A stretch of DNA of 35,597 bases from Formivibrio sp. (GCA_031291275.1 JARLJJ010000199.1:1-35597), one strand, 5' to 3'; positions 1 to 9,085 are shown, counted from the first letter of the stretch. Program-made: numbers and translations. Notes: generated by a model from the sequence alone, not told the origin.

Positions 1-180
1 CGCTTCAAACGCCCACGCTTATCGGCTGTATGTTTTTAATGATCCCATCAAGCAGCTTTCACCGCCTTCTTATTTACTCCGCCGTGATCAGCGAAGCCTT
101 GTATTCTAGCACGCCTTTTAACGTTTTTCTTAGAATTTTTTCTTTGATTCGTATACAGGAGAGTGCTTCCTGCCATTCTG
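1..180. other. Non-coding stretch downstream of cheB
   Basis: This is the segment beyond the cheB stop codon. It is AT-richer than the che genes, and I see no protein gene I can defend. On the minus strand it holds a TAGAAT hexamer inside GTGCTAGAATAC and, at 19-26, a perfect copy of the flagellar sigma-28 minus-10 octamer GCCGATAA. Neither has a convincing minus-35 partner. It may contain the promoter of a gene lying to the left of the window. Confidence 0.4.
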
Positions 181-1269
181 CTAGATGCGGTAGCGATCCG
201 GGTTTGACTTGACTCTCAGAATGAGCGCCTGTGCTATCTCCGCTGGCGGCAACACCTCATCAGCAGCCCCATGCGCTATCGCCTCTCTCGGCATGCCAAA
301 GACAATGCTAGAAGCCTCATCCTGCACATAGTTGTAGCTTCCCGCGTCCTTCATTTCGCGCAATGCCAGGGCTCCGTCGTTCCCCATCCCGGTCAGCAGT
401 ACACCGCAAGCGTTTCGACCCACCACCCTAGCTGCTGATTTAAACAACACCTCCACGGAAGGCTTGTGTCGATTAACTGGTTCTGCATCTTTCACGATCG
501 CTAGGTAATTCGCGCCACTTCGATCTATGCAAAACTGCATCCCGCCAGGCGCGATGTAGGCATGGCCTGGCAGAATTCTTTCTCCATTGACTGCCTCCTG
601 AACCGCCAGTCTGCTCAACCCGTTCAAACGGGCAGCAAAAGTCTTCGTGAAACCAGGTGGCATGTGTTGCGTCACGAGAACAGCAGGAAAGTCGGCAGGC
701 AACCTCACCAGAATCTCTTTGATCGCCTCTGTCCCACCTGTTGACGCACCAATAAAAATGAGTTTTTCTGTAGAAAACCTCATCCCCATAGCGCTGGCTA
801 ACCTAACCAAATCAGTACCTTCTTGCGACGATGGCCCCTCAAAGACTAGCAAAGAAGCCCGCCTCACATTTGCCTTCGCAGCAACACGCACTTTATCCAC
901 AATTTGATTCGACAATTCACTCAAGCCACCAACCAAACCAATTCTCGGTTTAGAAACAAAATCCACCGCCCCCAACTCAAGTGCCTTCATAGTTACTTCC
1001 GCGCCGCGCTCCGTCAGGGTAGAGATCATGACCACAGGCATTGGGCGCAACCGCATCAATCTCCCCAAAAAATCAAGACCATCCATCCGCGGCATTTCAA
1101 TATCCAGAGTGAGCACGTCCGGATTGAGCTCCCTGATCATCTCCCTTGCCATTAAAGGATCATTTGCTGCGCCAATGCACTCCATATCAGTTTGACGATT
1201 AATGATTTCGGACAACAGACTGCGAACCAGAGCGGAGTCATCAACCACGAGAACACGAATTTTCTTCAC
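181..1269 (-). CDS. cheB: Chemotaxis protein-glutamate methylesterase/deamidase CheB
   Basis: Removes methyl groups from (and deamidates) glutamates of MCP receptors, giving adaptation opposite to CheR. The 362-residue protein has an N-terminal receiver domain with the acidic pair D10/D11, phospho-acceptor D56 (in [10 protein letters not shown]) and K107. A linker of about 40 residues leads to the methylesterase domain. The catalytic triad is visible: S176 in IGASTGG, H202 in QHMPPGF and D298 in GMGNDGA. Length is normal for the family. The start is GTG, placed 9 nt after the cheD stop, with a weak GAGAG purine run upstream. It is the last gene of the che operon in this window. CheA is expected to phosphorylate D56 and so activate the esterase. 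No residue is missing; identification is secure. Confidence 0.97.
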   Translation of the reverse strand: MKKIRVLVVDDSALVRSLLSEIINRQTDMECIGAANDPLMAREMIRELNPDVLTLDIEMPRMDGLDFLGRLMRLRPMPVVMISTLTERGAEVTMKALELGAVDFVSKPRIGLVGGLSELSNQIVDKVRVAAKANVRRASLLVFEGPSSQEGTDLVRLASAMGMRFSTEKLIFIGASTGGTEAIKEILVRLPADFPAVLVTQHMPPGFTKTFAARLNGLSRLAVQEAVNGERILPGHAYIAPGGMQFCIDRSGANYLAIVKDAEPVNRHKPSVEVLFKSAARVVGRNACGVLLTGMGNDGALALREMKDAGSYNYVQDEASSIVFGMPREAIAHGAADEVLPPAEIAQALILRVKSNPDRYRI

Positions 1270-1278
1270 CTATGTCTC

Positions 1279-1983
1279 TCAAAACAAATCGACAGAACCA
1301 CCAGATGTTGACCTGACAACAGCCGCCGCACTACCTTTGCGCTCCTCCACCGCCAGAGTCTCTGGATGGGCATGAGCCAATCTCTTGACCAGCGCCTTGC
1401 CGGACGCTGGAAAAAAACAAACTTTTCGTGGATGAATGTCCAAGACATCTTGCGAAACGACGGGAATGTGCTCGGTAGCCAAGTAATCAAGCACAAATTT
1501 GGTGTTTCTCTCCCCGACATTCATCGAGGAAAATCCAGCCATCACTTGAGCGCCGCCAAAAACCTTTGCTTGCATCGATTCTCGTCGCGCACCCAGTTTT
1601 AGCAAATGATTGATGAGCAACTCCATAGCATAGGATCCGTAGCGCCCCCCCCCTTCCATACCATCCCCTTCAGGAAGCATGAAGTGATTCATGCCTCCCG
1701 CACGCACGCGACCGTCCCAAATACAAGCGGCAATGCACGATCCCAATACCGTCATCACCATAATGTCCTCACTGGAAACGAAATACTCACCCGGTAGCAC
1801 TTTTACGGCGTCATACTGAAAATGATGATCGGCATAAAAAAAAGAGGCTTCCCCAGGACTACGGGGAAGAGATTTCAAACGCTCCAACTGCGATACACGC
1901 GCACCAACTTGCAGACTAGAGCCCTCCAGTCTGCCCTGAGCTTGAACAGATGTCCTGCCAAACGCTGATGAAGGCAAATTCAT
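1279..1983 (-). CDS. cheD: Chemoreceptor glutamine deamidase CheD
   Basis: Deamidates selected glutamines of MCP receptors and, in some species, interacts with CheY-P phosphatases. The catalytic set is visible with numbering from the ATG chosen here: T78, C83 (in GSCIAACIWD) and H100 (in GGMNHFMLP). The ATG at 1983 has AGGA 10 nt upstream. An in-frame GTG at 2022 would add 13 residues but lacks a good ribosome site. At 234 residues the protein is long for CheD because about 60 poorly conserved residues precede the catalytic domain. It ends in GGSVDLF, similar to the GSIELF tail of the CheZ-like protein of the same operon. It lies between cheR and cheB. Confidence 0.93.
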   Translation of the reverse strand: MNLPSSAFGRTSVQAQGRLEGSSLQVGARVSQLERLKSLPRSPGEASFFYADHHFQYDAVKVLPGEYFVSSEDIMVMTVLGSCIAACIWDGRVRAGGMNHFMLPEGDGMEGGGRYGSYAMELLINHLLKLGARRESMQAKVFGGAQVMAGFSSMNVGERNTKFVLDYLATEHIPVVSQDVLDIHPRKVCFFPASGKALVKRLAHAHPETLAVEERKGSAAAVVRSTSGGSVDLF

Positions 1984-2045
1984 GCGCCATTCATCCTGCA
2001 CACAAAAAACAGAAGATGACACACGGATTGGTACAAAACCTAAAC

Positions 2046-2888
2046 TTATATTCGCTCATACACAGTTTTGCCTTTCAAAACAAAAAGATCACGTGACTCG
2101 CTGAAGTTCTCGGCATGCCCTACAAACAACAATCCACCAGGCGCCATCACCTGATGAATCCGTTCAAGCACCCTGCGCTGCGTTGGTCCGTCGAAGTAAA
2201 TCATGACGTTTCGACAAAAAACAACGTCAAATAACTCTTGAAACGGCCAGGAATCGCGAACCAAATTCACAATTTGGAAATCAACCAGCCTTTGCAGTTC
2301 TGGCTTGACACGCACCATGCCAGTATTCGCACCTTTCCCGCGAAGAAAAAAACTCTTAAACTTACTCTCACTGATATTTTTCAAATTTTCAACCCGATAA
2401 ACACCACGGGTCGCGATTGCCAGCACTTTTGAATCAATATCACTGGCTATCAAAGAAAATTTATTCGAATATCCCAGAGCATCAATCGCTGTCATCAGTA
2501 TTGAATAGGGTTCTTCTCCCGTTGAAGCAGCGCAACACCATACTCTCCACCTATTTTTATGCTTATGAAACATCAAGTAATCATGGAAAATCTTGAAATG
2601 ATGATCTTCACGAAAAAAAGAGGTCAAGTTCGTCGTCAAAGCATTGATGAACTCTTGCCATTCCGGACCATCGCTAGATTCAAGCCAGCCCAAATACTCG
2701 TTGAAACTTCTGTGACCTGTTTCGCGCAAGCGCCTTGACAATCGGCTGTATACCATCGCATGTTTACCGTTGTGCAAACTTATTCCCGCACGCTGGTAGA
2801 TCAGTTTTTGAACCCTGTCAAAATCAGCATCAGCCCATGCAAACTCCCGACACTGCATGTCCGGCAAACGAGTGTCCGACGCGGTCAT
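2046..2888 (-). CDS. cheR: Chemotaxis protein methyltransferase CheR
   Basis: S-adenosylmethionine-dependent methyltransferase that methylates glutamates on MCP receptors. The N-terminal helical domain carries NALTTNLTSFFRE (around residues 82-94), typical of CheR. The SAM-binding motif CAASTGEEPYSI lies at 119-130, and the C-terminal part has FCRNVMIYFD and GGLLFVGHAE as in the family. The length of about 280 residues is normal. The start is uncertain: ATG at 2888 and an in-frame GTG at 2897 are both possible, and neither has a clear Shine-Dalgarno sequence. The gene follows cheW after a short gap and precedes cheD. I see no C-terminal receptor-tethering or TPR extension. Confidence 0.95.
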   Translation of the reverse strand: MTASDTRLPDMQCREFAWADADFDRVQKLIYQRAGISLHNGKHAMVYSRLSRRLRETGHRSFNEYLGWLESSDGPEWQEFINALTTNLTSFFREDHHFKIFHDYLMFHKHKNRWRVWCCAASTGEEPYSILMTAIDALGYSNKFSLIASDIDSKVLAIATRGVYRVENLKNISESKFKSFFLRGKGANTGMVRVKPELQRLVDFQIVNLVRDSWPFQELFDVVFCRNVMIYFDGPTQRRVLERIHQVMAPGGLLFVGHAENFSESRDLFVLKGKTVYERI

Positions 2889-2926
2889 CAAAGCCACAGA
2901 ATCGAGGGTGCAGTGCTAAACATTAA

Positions 2927-3424
2927 TTAAACAGCGTCCGCCACAAGCCCCATTTCCAGACCAGACATCAGTTTTTCAATATCCAAAAGAATGAGCATCC
3001 GGTCTCCAAGAGAGCCCAAGCCAATAATTGCGTCGGAATCAATGATGCTTTCGATGTCAGGTGCCATTCGCATTTGCTCAGGCACAAGGCCCATAACGTC
3101 ACTGACCGAGTCCACCACGATTCCCACAATGCGCTGATGCAAATTCAAAATAATAACAACGGTAAATGCGTCATACTGTGCATTCGCACAATTGAATTTC
3201 AAGCGCATGTCCACGATAGGAACAATGGTGCCTCGCAAGTTCACAACACCCTTAATGAAAGCTGGTGCGTTCGCAATACGGGTTGGAGGTTCATATCCAC
3301 GAATCTCCTGAACTTTCAAAATATCAATGCCATATTCCTCACGATCAAGGCGAAAGGTCAAGTATTCGCACACCTTTATATTCGACTCATCATTCGATTT
3401 TTCCATACCATTTGAATCTTTCAT
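2927..3424 (-). CDS. cheW: Chemotaxis coupling protein CheW
   Basis: Adaptor that links MCP receptors to the CheA kinase in the chemosensory array. The 165-residue protein is a single CheW/SH3-like domain. Family signatures are [20 protein letters not shown] near the N-terminus, then [10 protein letters not shown] and IVPIVDMR. A region around [10 protein letters not shown] follows. About 16 polar residues precede the domain. It lies 20 nt downstream of cheA in the same operon, the usual arrangement. The start at 3424 has AGG only 3 nt upstream, so translation may begin at the second methionine (residue 7) instead. Confidence 0.95.
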   Translation of the reverse strand: MKDSNGMEKSNDESNIKVCEYLTFRLDREEYGIDILKVQEIRGYEPPTRIANAPAFIKGVVNLRGTIVPIVDMRLKFNCANAQYDAFTVVIILNLHQRIVGIVVDSVSDVMGLVPEQMRMAPDIESIIDSDAIIGLGSLGDRMLILLDIEKLMSGLEMGLVADAV

Positions 3425-3444
3425 AGACCTAGCCCATCAGAACG

Positions 3445-5604
3445 TTAATGACGCGAGCGGCGAACCAATGCACCAGTATCAAGGATCAATGCCACCTTAC
3501 CATCTCCAAGAATAGTTGCACCTGAAACATTTGGCACCTTGCGATAATTTGATTCAAGATTTTTTACCACAACCTGCTGCTGCCCTAACAGCTCGTCCAC
3601 CAACAAAACGACTCGGCTACCATCAGCCTCAATGACCACCATGATGTCGCTGGTCTTATCCGAGTCATACCTTGGAACCTGAAACACTTTTTCCAATTCA
3701 ATAACCGGCATGTACTCATCACGCACTTTGACCAACTGCGCACCCTGCCCCACCGTACTCACTGCATCGGATCTAACTTGGAATGACTCAACAACCGACG
3801 AAAGTGGCAAGATATAAACCTCATTGCCAACCCCCACAGACATACCATCCATGATGGCCAACGTCAGCGGCAACCGCACGGACACTTTCATGCCATAACC
3901 TTCAGACGAGTCAATCTCCACCGTTCCGTTCAAGGAGGCAATATTTCGTTTTACTACATCCATGCCCACCCCGCGACCCGACACGTCAGTAACAACCTCT
4001 GCCGTGGAAAAACCCGGCGCAAATATAAGCTGCCAAACATCAGCATCAGACATCTGATCTGACACATCCAGACCACGCTCTCGCGCCTTAGCCAATATCT
4101 TCTGCCGAGACATGCCCTTGCCATCGTCGCGAACCTCAATGACGATTGATCCTCCTTGATGAGCGGCGGAGAGTGTGATCGTGCCAGTCTCGGGCTTTCC
4201 GGCAAGAACCCGCTCTTGCGGACTCTCGATGCCGTGATCACAACTATTTCGGACCAAGTGGGTCAATGGGTCAGTGATTTTTTCGACCAACCCCTTATCC
4301 AGTTCCGTGGCCTCGCCCTGCGTTACAAAATCAACCTTTTTCCCCAACTTGCTCGCCAAATCACGCAACATTCGTGGAAACCGGCTAAACACAATCGACA
4401 TCGGAATCATCCGGATGGACATGACAGACTCTTGCAGGTCACGGGTGTTTCTATCTAAGTCAGTGAGTCCCGTCAACAATTGCTGATACACCGCAGGATC
4501 CAATGCCCGGCTGTTCTGCGCCAGCATTGCTTGTGTGATCACCAACTCTCCCACAAGGTTGATGAGTTGATCCACCTTGCTAATTGCCACACGGATAGTT
4601 GCGGCTTCAGGTTGTGAATTGCTAGCGGCAGGTGGTCTTACAACACTTGGAGAAGCCTTCGCGACGCCAAGGTCGACGGCTTGAACCACAGCAGAGGAAG
4701 TTCCTGAAACCGTAGCCGAGGGAGCCCCTGGCGCGCCATCAAAAAACCCAAAATCCGACGCTGCTGTGGCGGCAGCCTGCAAAGCCTCAACTTGAGCCGC
4801 CACTTTCAATGGAGTTGCAATTTGCTCGACATCTGAAGTCGCAACTTCGGTGATGACAACATGATCTCTGGACACGTGAAACACAAACAAATCCAGCAAG
4901 TCTTCGTTGGTTGATGTGGTCTGCACATCAAAAACCCGCATGTCTGCAGTCATGTCAGCAGGCGACAGCGGCTTAATCTCACCCAATCCAGGGATATCCC
5001 TGAAGAGTTCAACAATAGCGTCAGCCTGTTCCGGTTGATCCAACTTAATGAATCGAATTTCAAGGTGCCGAACGTGTCCACCACAGGCACTTTCCTGAGG
5101 AGCATGCTGAGAGACCACAGCTACTGGATCAGCCTTGGGGGGCTCGGGCGCTTTGACAACAACAGGCAGAGCCGGAACCTCCCCCGATACCAACGCCCGA
5201 ATCCTATTTACTAGATCCGCAGTCGCGGGGCCCTGGCCCACGTTCCCAGATTGATGGCAGGCCAGAAGCCCGCGCGACGCGTCCGCAGACTCCAGCAATA
5301 CGTCCACCATCGATGCATTCGGCTTAAGTTCGTGCCGACGAAGTTTGTCCAGCAGTGACTCCATCTGGTGCGTCAATTCCGCGACGTCAGAAAATCCGAA
5401 CGTAGCAGCACCTCCTTTAACCGAGTGTGCACAACGAAAAATTCCGTTCAATTCCTCGTCGTCAGCGGTCTCCAGATTCAGACTCAATAGCATCTGCTCC
5501 ATCAAGTCCAGATTTTCACCAGCCTCTTCAAAGAATATCTGGTAGAACTGACTCAAGTCAAAATCTGCACTTGACCCACTGCTCTCATGATGCACTTCAG
5601 CCAT
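3445..5604 (-). CDS. cheA: Chemotaxis histidine kinase CheA
   Basis: Central kinase that autophosphorylates under receptor/CheW control and passes phosphate to CheY and CheB. I place the start at the ATG at 5604 because GGAG lies 6 nt upstream; the frame stays open to a TTG at 5640. The 719 residues contain, in order: the P1 Hpt domain with phospho-acceptor H60 in AHSVKGGAATFG; a regulator-binding region around 175-255; an alanine/proline-rich linker; the P3 dimerisation helices (VDQLINLVGELVITQAML region); the P4 ATPase with HLVRNSCDHGIE, DDGKGM and GRGVGMDVVKRN; and a P5 CheW-like domain starting around GVGNEVYILPL. All expected boxes are present. Upstream cheY ends 45 nt before this start. 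Confidence 0.97.
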   Translation of the reverse strand: MAEVHHESSGSSADFDLSQFYQIFFEEAGENLDLMEQMLLSLNLETADDEELNGIFRCAHSVKGGAATFGFSDVAELTHQMESLLDKLRRHELKPNASMVDVLLESADASRGLLACHQSGNVGQGPATADLVNRIRALVSGEVPALPVVVKAPEPPKADPVAVVSQHAPQESACGGHVRHLEIRFIKLDQPEQADAIVELFRDIPGLGEIKPLSPADMTADMRVFDVQTTSTNEDLLDLFVFHVSRDHVVITEVATSDVEQIATPLKVAAQVEALQAAATAASDFGFFDGAPGAPSATVSGTSSAVVQAVDLGVAKASPSVVRPPAASNSQPEAATIRVAISKVDQLINLVGELVITQAMLAQNSRALDPAVYQQLLTGLTDLDRNTRDLQESVMSIRMIPMSIVFSRFPRMLRDLASKLGKKVDFVTQGEATELDKGLVEKITDPLTHLVRNSCDHGIESPQERVLAGKPETGTITLSAAHQGGSIVIEVRDDGKGMSRQKILAKARERGLDVSDQMSDADVWQLIFAPGFSTAEVVTDVSGRGVGMDVVKRNIASLNGTVEIDSSEGYGMKVSVRLPLTLAIMDGMSVGVGNEVYILPLSSVVESFQVRSDAVSTVGQGAQLVKVRDEYMPVIELEKVFQVPRYDSDKTSDIMVVIEADGSRVVLLVDELLGQQQVVVKNLESNYRKVPNVSGATILGDGKVALILDTGALVRRSRH

Positions 5605-5649
5605 ATCCATCTCCAGAAATCGAATGTTTTGAATGGGCAAAAATCGCCA

Positions 5650-6012
5650 CTACTTGATAACTTTTTTAATGACCTCAATGAGCCGGTTAGGGTCAAATGG
5701 CTTGACCAGCCATCCTGTAGCACCCGCAGCCCTCCCCGCTTGTTTCATGAGATCGCTCGATTCGGTGGTCAGCATCAAGATGGGCACTGTTTTGAAGTGA
5801 GGGTGTTCGCGTAACTTGCGCGTCAAGCCCAATCCGTCCATGCGAGGCATGTTCTGATCAGTCAAAACCAGATCAAAAAGCTGGACTTGTGCTTTCTCAA
5901 AGGCATCCACACCATCAACTGCTTCGACGACCTGATAGCCAGCGCCAACCAAGGTAAATGACACCATCTTTCGCATAGATGGGGAATCATCAACGGTGAG
6001 TATCACAGGCAT
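5650..6012 (-). CDS. cheY: Chemotaxis response regulator CheY
   Basis: Single receiver domain that carries the signal from CheA to the flagellar switch (FliM/FliN). The start is ATG at 6012, with GGAG 6 nt upstream and a normal length of 120 residues; an in-frame TTG at 6033 would add seven. D8/D9, phospho-acceptor D52 (in LTDQNMPRMDG), T82/T83 and K104 form a complete receiver active site. The end WLVKPFDPNRLIEVIKKVI is typical of CheY. It sits between the CheZ-like gene and cheA, which supports a chemotaxis role over a generic orphan receiver. Confidence 0.93.
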   Translation of the reverse strand: MPVILTVDDSPSMRKMVSFTLVGAGYQVVEAVDGVDAFEKAQVQLFDLVLTDQNMPRMDGLGLTRKLREHPHFKTVPILMLTTESSDLMKQAGRAAGATGWLVKPFDPNRLIEVIKKVIK

Positions 6013-6029
6013 GGGCAACTCCAACAATT

Positions 6030-6476
6030 TCAAAATAGCTCAATCGAACCCGCCTGCATCTCGTCCTGGGTCACCGGATTGGGACGGTCCGGCACATCTT
6101 CAACGAATGGCACGGCATCACCATCCTCAGCACCCATGGAATCCGAAGCCAGCCGATACGCACACCCTTGCAATATCTTCGAGGTATGACCAATCAACTG
6201 TGAGGCCATGTCCTGAAACTGCAACTCGGTTACGGCAGCATTCAGCGCGGACCGAACACCTTCGAGTTCCCGAACGGCAGACAACGCCGGACCAGAAAGA
6301 TCTGAACTCGCCGAAGTAAACCGTTGCATCAGATTTTCCATGGTGTGGGCAAGCAAGCCATCCAGACGCTTCAGGTCATGCACAACCACCAGCAATGAGT
6401 CCTGCACCTCAGCCACTAACATGACTGGCAAGGCCACTGTAGGGGTTGAAAATGTTGGCTGAAGTGACATTTGCAA
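6030..6476 (-). CDS. CheZ-like chemotaxis phosphatase candidate
   Basis: First gene of the che operon, overlapping no other frame and ending 17 nt before the cheY start. The 148 residues are mostly helical. They include LQFQDMASQLIGHT, where D89 and Q93 reproduce the D-x3-Q pair that E. coli CheZ uses to dephosphorylate CheY-P (its FQDLTGQ segment). The acidic C-terminus ends in GSIELF, in the place where CheZ carries its CheY-binding tail. It is shorter than classical CheZ (about 210 residues), so the call rests on the motif, the tail and the neighbourhood. GGAG lies 6 nt before a TTG at 6476; an ATG at 6470 is 12 nt away. An alternative is an uncharacterised helical chemotaxis accessory protein. 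Confidence 0.65.
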   Translation of the reverse strand: MQMSLQPTFSTPTVALPVMLVAEVQDSLLVVVHDLKRLDGLLAHTMENLMQRFTSASSDLSGPALSAVRELEGVRSALNAAVTELQFQDMASQLIGHTSKILQGCAYRLASDSMGAEDGDAVPFVEDVPDRPNPVTQDEMQAGSIELF

Positions 6477-6543
6477 TGGAATCTCCGCTCAGGACACTTT
6501 AAAACAAGCAGAATCAAACCTGCGGACAATCATAGCGCCAATC
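6477..6543. promoter_or_regulatory. Divergent intergenic region, che operon / kinase gene
   Basis: These 67 bp separate the outward-facing starts of the che operon (minus) and the receiver-kinase gene (plus), so both promoters should lie here or just inside the genes. I could not recognise a strong sigma-70, sigma-28 or sigma-54 promoter. The call rests only on divergent gene orientation. Confidence 0.35.
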
Positions 6544-7650
6544 ATGCCCAACGACGATCAAAAACACGCCACATTGTCGATCCTTCATCTGGAAGATTCC
6601 GAACAAGACCATCTGCTGGTCAAGCGCGAGTTTCAAAAATCGGGGGAACCGTTTGTCATCAGACACGTTGAAAGCTTGGAAGCCTTCGGAAAAGTCTTGA
6701 AGAACTCCCGAGTTGATGTGGTGCTGGCAGACTACCGCCTGCCAGGATTTACGGCCCTTGACGCTTGGCAGCTCATGAAAGATTTTTCTGTCCGCCTACC
6801 ATTCATCTTGCTGTCGGGAGCCATCGGAGAAACCGCTGCCGTACAAGCCATTCAGGCGGGCATTAGTGACTATCTGCCAAAGGAAGATATATCCAAGGTC
6901 CGCCATGTGACGCAGCGCGCCATTGAAATGCATCATATCGTTTTGGCTAGGGAGCAGGCAGATGCCGATCTAGCACTATCGCAAAAGCAGCTTGCCAGCT
7001 TTGCAGAACAACTTCAATCTACCATCGAACAAGAGCGCGCTGCGATTGCGCGTGAAATCCACGATGACATCGGTGGCTCCCTTGCGGCAATTCGCTATGA
7101 CCTGGCTTGGATGGAAAGGCATTCGCCCGACGCCAGCACGCTCCAGCACGTTCGTGCGGCCACCGAGATGCTGCAGCACGCGGTACAAGCCAGCCAACGC
7201 ATCATGATGAACCTGCGTCCAGCCATTCTGGATCAAGGACTGGTCGCGGCCATCCATTGGTTGGGGGACAGTTTTTCACGGCGCACCGGGATTGCCACCG
7301 TGATTACAGCGCAGTTGAAAAACGAGCAGCTCGCGAAATCCATTGAGCTCACGGCTTATAGAACCGCGCAGGAGGCACTCACCAACGCCAGCAAATACGC
7401 GCAGTGCACGCAAGTCAAAATTGAACTGACTGGTGACGAACATTTCCTGACCCTTGAAGTTGCTGATAACGGACAAGGTTTGCCAGACAGCCTAGTACGC
7501 CACGAAGGCGGGTTCGGCCTCAGTGGACTCAAAGAACGTGCTAAAACCGTGGGCGGCTGGCTGGATGTCAGTAGCCAGAAGGGACGAGGCACGTCCATTA
7601 CCCTGTCCATACCGATCGACGGCACTCAAACCATTGAACAGGAGCGCTGA
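6544..7650 (+). CDS. Receiver-histidine kinase hybrid (HisKA_3 type), cytoplasmic
   Basis: Soluble two-component kinase with reversed layout. The N-terminal receiver domain has E17/D18 and the likely phospho-acceptor D63 in LADYRLPG. A coiled region of roughly residues 130-165 follows. Next is a NarX/DegS-type HisKA_3 dimerisation domain with phospho-histidine H173 in REIHDDIGGSLAA, and a C-terminal HATPase domain with an N-box around TAQEALTNASKYA, then DNGQGLP and GGFGLSGLKERA. There is no signal peptide or membrane segment, so the input is probably phosphorylation of its own receiver or a cytoplasmic partner. The stop lies 4 nt before the response-regulator gene, its probable target. It diverges from the che operon, suggesting but not proving a motility link. 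No clear Shine-Dalgarno sequence precedes the ATG. Confidence 0.9.
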   Translation: MPNDDQKHATLSILHLEDSEQDHLLVKREFQKSGEPFVIRHVESLEAFGKVLKNSRVDVVLADYRLPGFTALDAWQLMKDFSVRLPFILLSGAIGETAAVQAIQAGISDYLPKEDISKVRHVTQRAIEMHHIVLAREQADADLALSQKQLASFAEQLQSTIEQERAAIAREIHDDIGGSLAAIRYDLAWMERHSPDASTLQHVRAATEMLQHAVQASQRIMMNLRPAILDQGLVAAIHWLGDSFSRRTGIATVITAQLKNEQLAKSIELTAYRTAQEALTNASKYAQCTQVKIELTGDEHFLTLEVADNGQGLPDSLVRHEGGFGLSGLKERAKTVGGWLDVSSQKGRGTSITLSIPIDGTQTIEQER

Positions 7651-7654
7651 CCCC

Positions 7655-8284
7655 ATGATTCGCGTTATTTTGTGTGACGATCACGCCATGATCCGGCGCG
7701 GTATTAAAGACACGCTGTCTGAAGCGGTGGATATACAGGTCGTTGCTGAAAGCGGCTCATACGCCGAAGTTCGCGATGCTTTACGCAATCATCCATGCGA
7801 TGTTCTGGTGCTCGACATCAACTTGCCCGGGCGCGGCGGACTGGAAGTTCTGGCCAGCCTACGGGAGTTGGACTCACCCATCAAAGTTTTGATGGTGTCC
7901 ATGTTTCCAGAAGACCAATACGCCATTCGCTGTCTCAAAGCGGGCGCGCAAGGCTATCTGAACAAGGCTGGCGATCCCGCTGACCTGATCACGGCGGTCC
8001 GCACCGTGGCCCAGGGACGCAAATACGTGACCGCCAACGTGGCCCAAATGCTGGTGGACAACCTCAATGCGCCCGAAAACACCAGCCCTCACGCCAGCTT
8101 GTCCGAACGCGAGCTGCAAACCTTGCTCAAGATCGCCTCTGGCAAACGTTTGTCCGACATTGCTGATGAACTTATGCTCAGTCCCAAAACAGTCAGCGTT
8201 TATCGGGCACGCGTTCTCGAAAAACTCAAACTCACCAACAACGCCGAAATGACGGTCTATGCCATCCGCAACGGACTGGTCTGA
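7655..8284 (+). CDS. NarL/LuxR-family response regulator
   Basis: DNA-binding response regulator of 209 residues. The receiver domain has D8/D9, phospho-acceptor D54 (in LVLDINLPGRGG), and a lysine in YLNKAGDP. The C-terminal LuxR/GerE helix-turn-helix begins at LSERELQTLL and continues with IADELMLSPKTVSVYRARVLEKL. The ATG at 7655 is preceded by AGGAG, which lies inside the end of the kinase gene. The frame remains open further upstream, but that part does not resemble a receiver. It is almost certainly the partner of the kinase just before it. Its targets are unknown; the nearby flagellar and che genes are candidates. Its stop faces the fliR stop with about 20 nt between, and no terminator hairpin is visible there. 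Confidence 0.93.
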   Translation: MIRVILCDDHAMIRRGIKDTLSEAVDIQVVAESGSYAEVRDALRNHPCDVLVLDINLPGRGGLEVLASLRELDSPIKVLMVSMFPEDQYAIRCLKAGAQGYLNKAGDPADLITAVRTVAQGRKYVTANVAQMLVDNLNAPENTSPHASLSERELQTLLKIASGKRLSDIADELMLSPKTVSVYRARVLEKLKLTNNAEMTVYAIRNGLV

Positions 8285-8304
8285 CAACCATCACGGCCTG
8301 GCAG

Positions 8305-9072
8305 CTACTTGACGACGAACACGTCAATGGCTCGCTGCATCAGCGCCATCACCGGCTCATCTAGCATAGGCAAGGTCGCAGCCATGCCTATAAGCCCCAC
8401 AGACAGCGTCACCGGAAAGCCAATTGCGTAAATATTCATCTGTGGTGCCACCCGCGAAACAATGCCCAGCGCCAAATTGGCAAACATCAGCATTCCGACC
8501 ATCGGCAAGGCAATCCACAGCCCACTAGCGAACAGATCCATGCCCAAATCAAGCATCTTCATTTGCTTCAGAGCCTCCAGAAAGTTCTGGTCCACAGGGA
8601 AACTCTGAAAGCTCTTGATCACCGTCATCAACACCAGAAGATGCCCGTTCATCACCACAAACATAAACAGAGTCATTTGATTGAAGAAACTTCCGACGGC
8701 ACTGACCTGGGAACCCATCGACGGGTCAAAAAATGAGGCGAAGCTCAACCCCATCTGAAATCCAACCACCTCACCCGCCAGTTCAACCGCCGAAAACACG
8801 ACGCGAATGGCAAAACCAATGGCCAGTCCGACGCCAACCTGCTGAAACACCGCGCCCAAGGCAGCACCGTCTGTGATGCTGATCACTGGTTGAGGACCCA
8901 GAGCGGGCTGCGCGGCCAAGGCAACAAAAAATGCCAGCCCGATACGTGCGCGCACCGGAAATGCTTTGGAGGACAGTAACGGGGCCGAGGTGAATACCGC
9001 CAGCGTGCGCAAAAATGGCCAGATCAGCGGCGATAGCCAAGCAGTCAACTGGGCTTCAGAAAAACCAATCAC
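8305..9072 (-). CDS. fliR: Flagellar export gate protein FliR
   Basis: Membrane component of the flagellar type III export gate, built with FliP and FliQ. The 255 residues are very hydrophobic, with about six predicted membrane segments. They carry family-like stretches such as GEVVGFQMGLSFASFFDP and LALGIVSRVAPQMNIYAIGFP. Length is normal. The start is GTG with AGG upstream; fliQ ends 13 nt before it. It is the last gene of the long fliF-to-fliR operon, and no flhB gene follows. Confidence 0.95.
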   Translation of the reverse strand: MIGFSEAQLTAWLSPLIWPFLRTLAVFTSAPLLSSKAFPVRARIGLAFFVALAAQPALGPQPVISITDGAALGAVFQQVGVGLAIGFAIRVVFSAVELAGEVVGFQMGLSFASFFDPSMGSQVSAVGSFFNQMTLFMFVVMNGHLLVLMTVIKSFQSFPVDQNFLEALKQMKMLDLGMDLFASGLWIALPMVGMLMFANLALGIVSRVAPQMNIYAIGFPVTLSVGLIGMAATLPMLDEPVMALMQRAIDVFVVK

Positions 9073-9085
9073 AGCCTGCGCCTAC

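Noticed and set aside
19..26. Perfect sigma-28 minus-10 octamer (GCCGATAA on the minus strand)
   Set aside because: No TAAA-like minus-35 at the right 15-16-nt distance, and one such octamer is expected by chance in a window of this size; a second copy at about 12579 points antisense to the operon.
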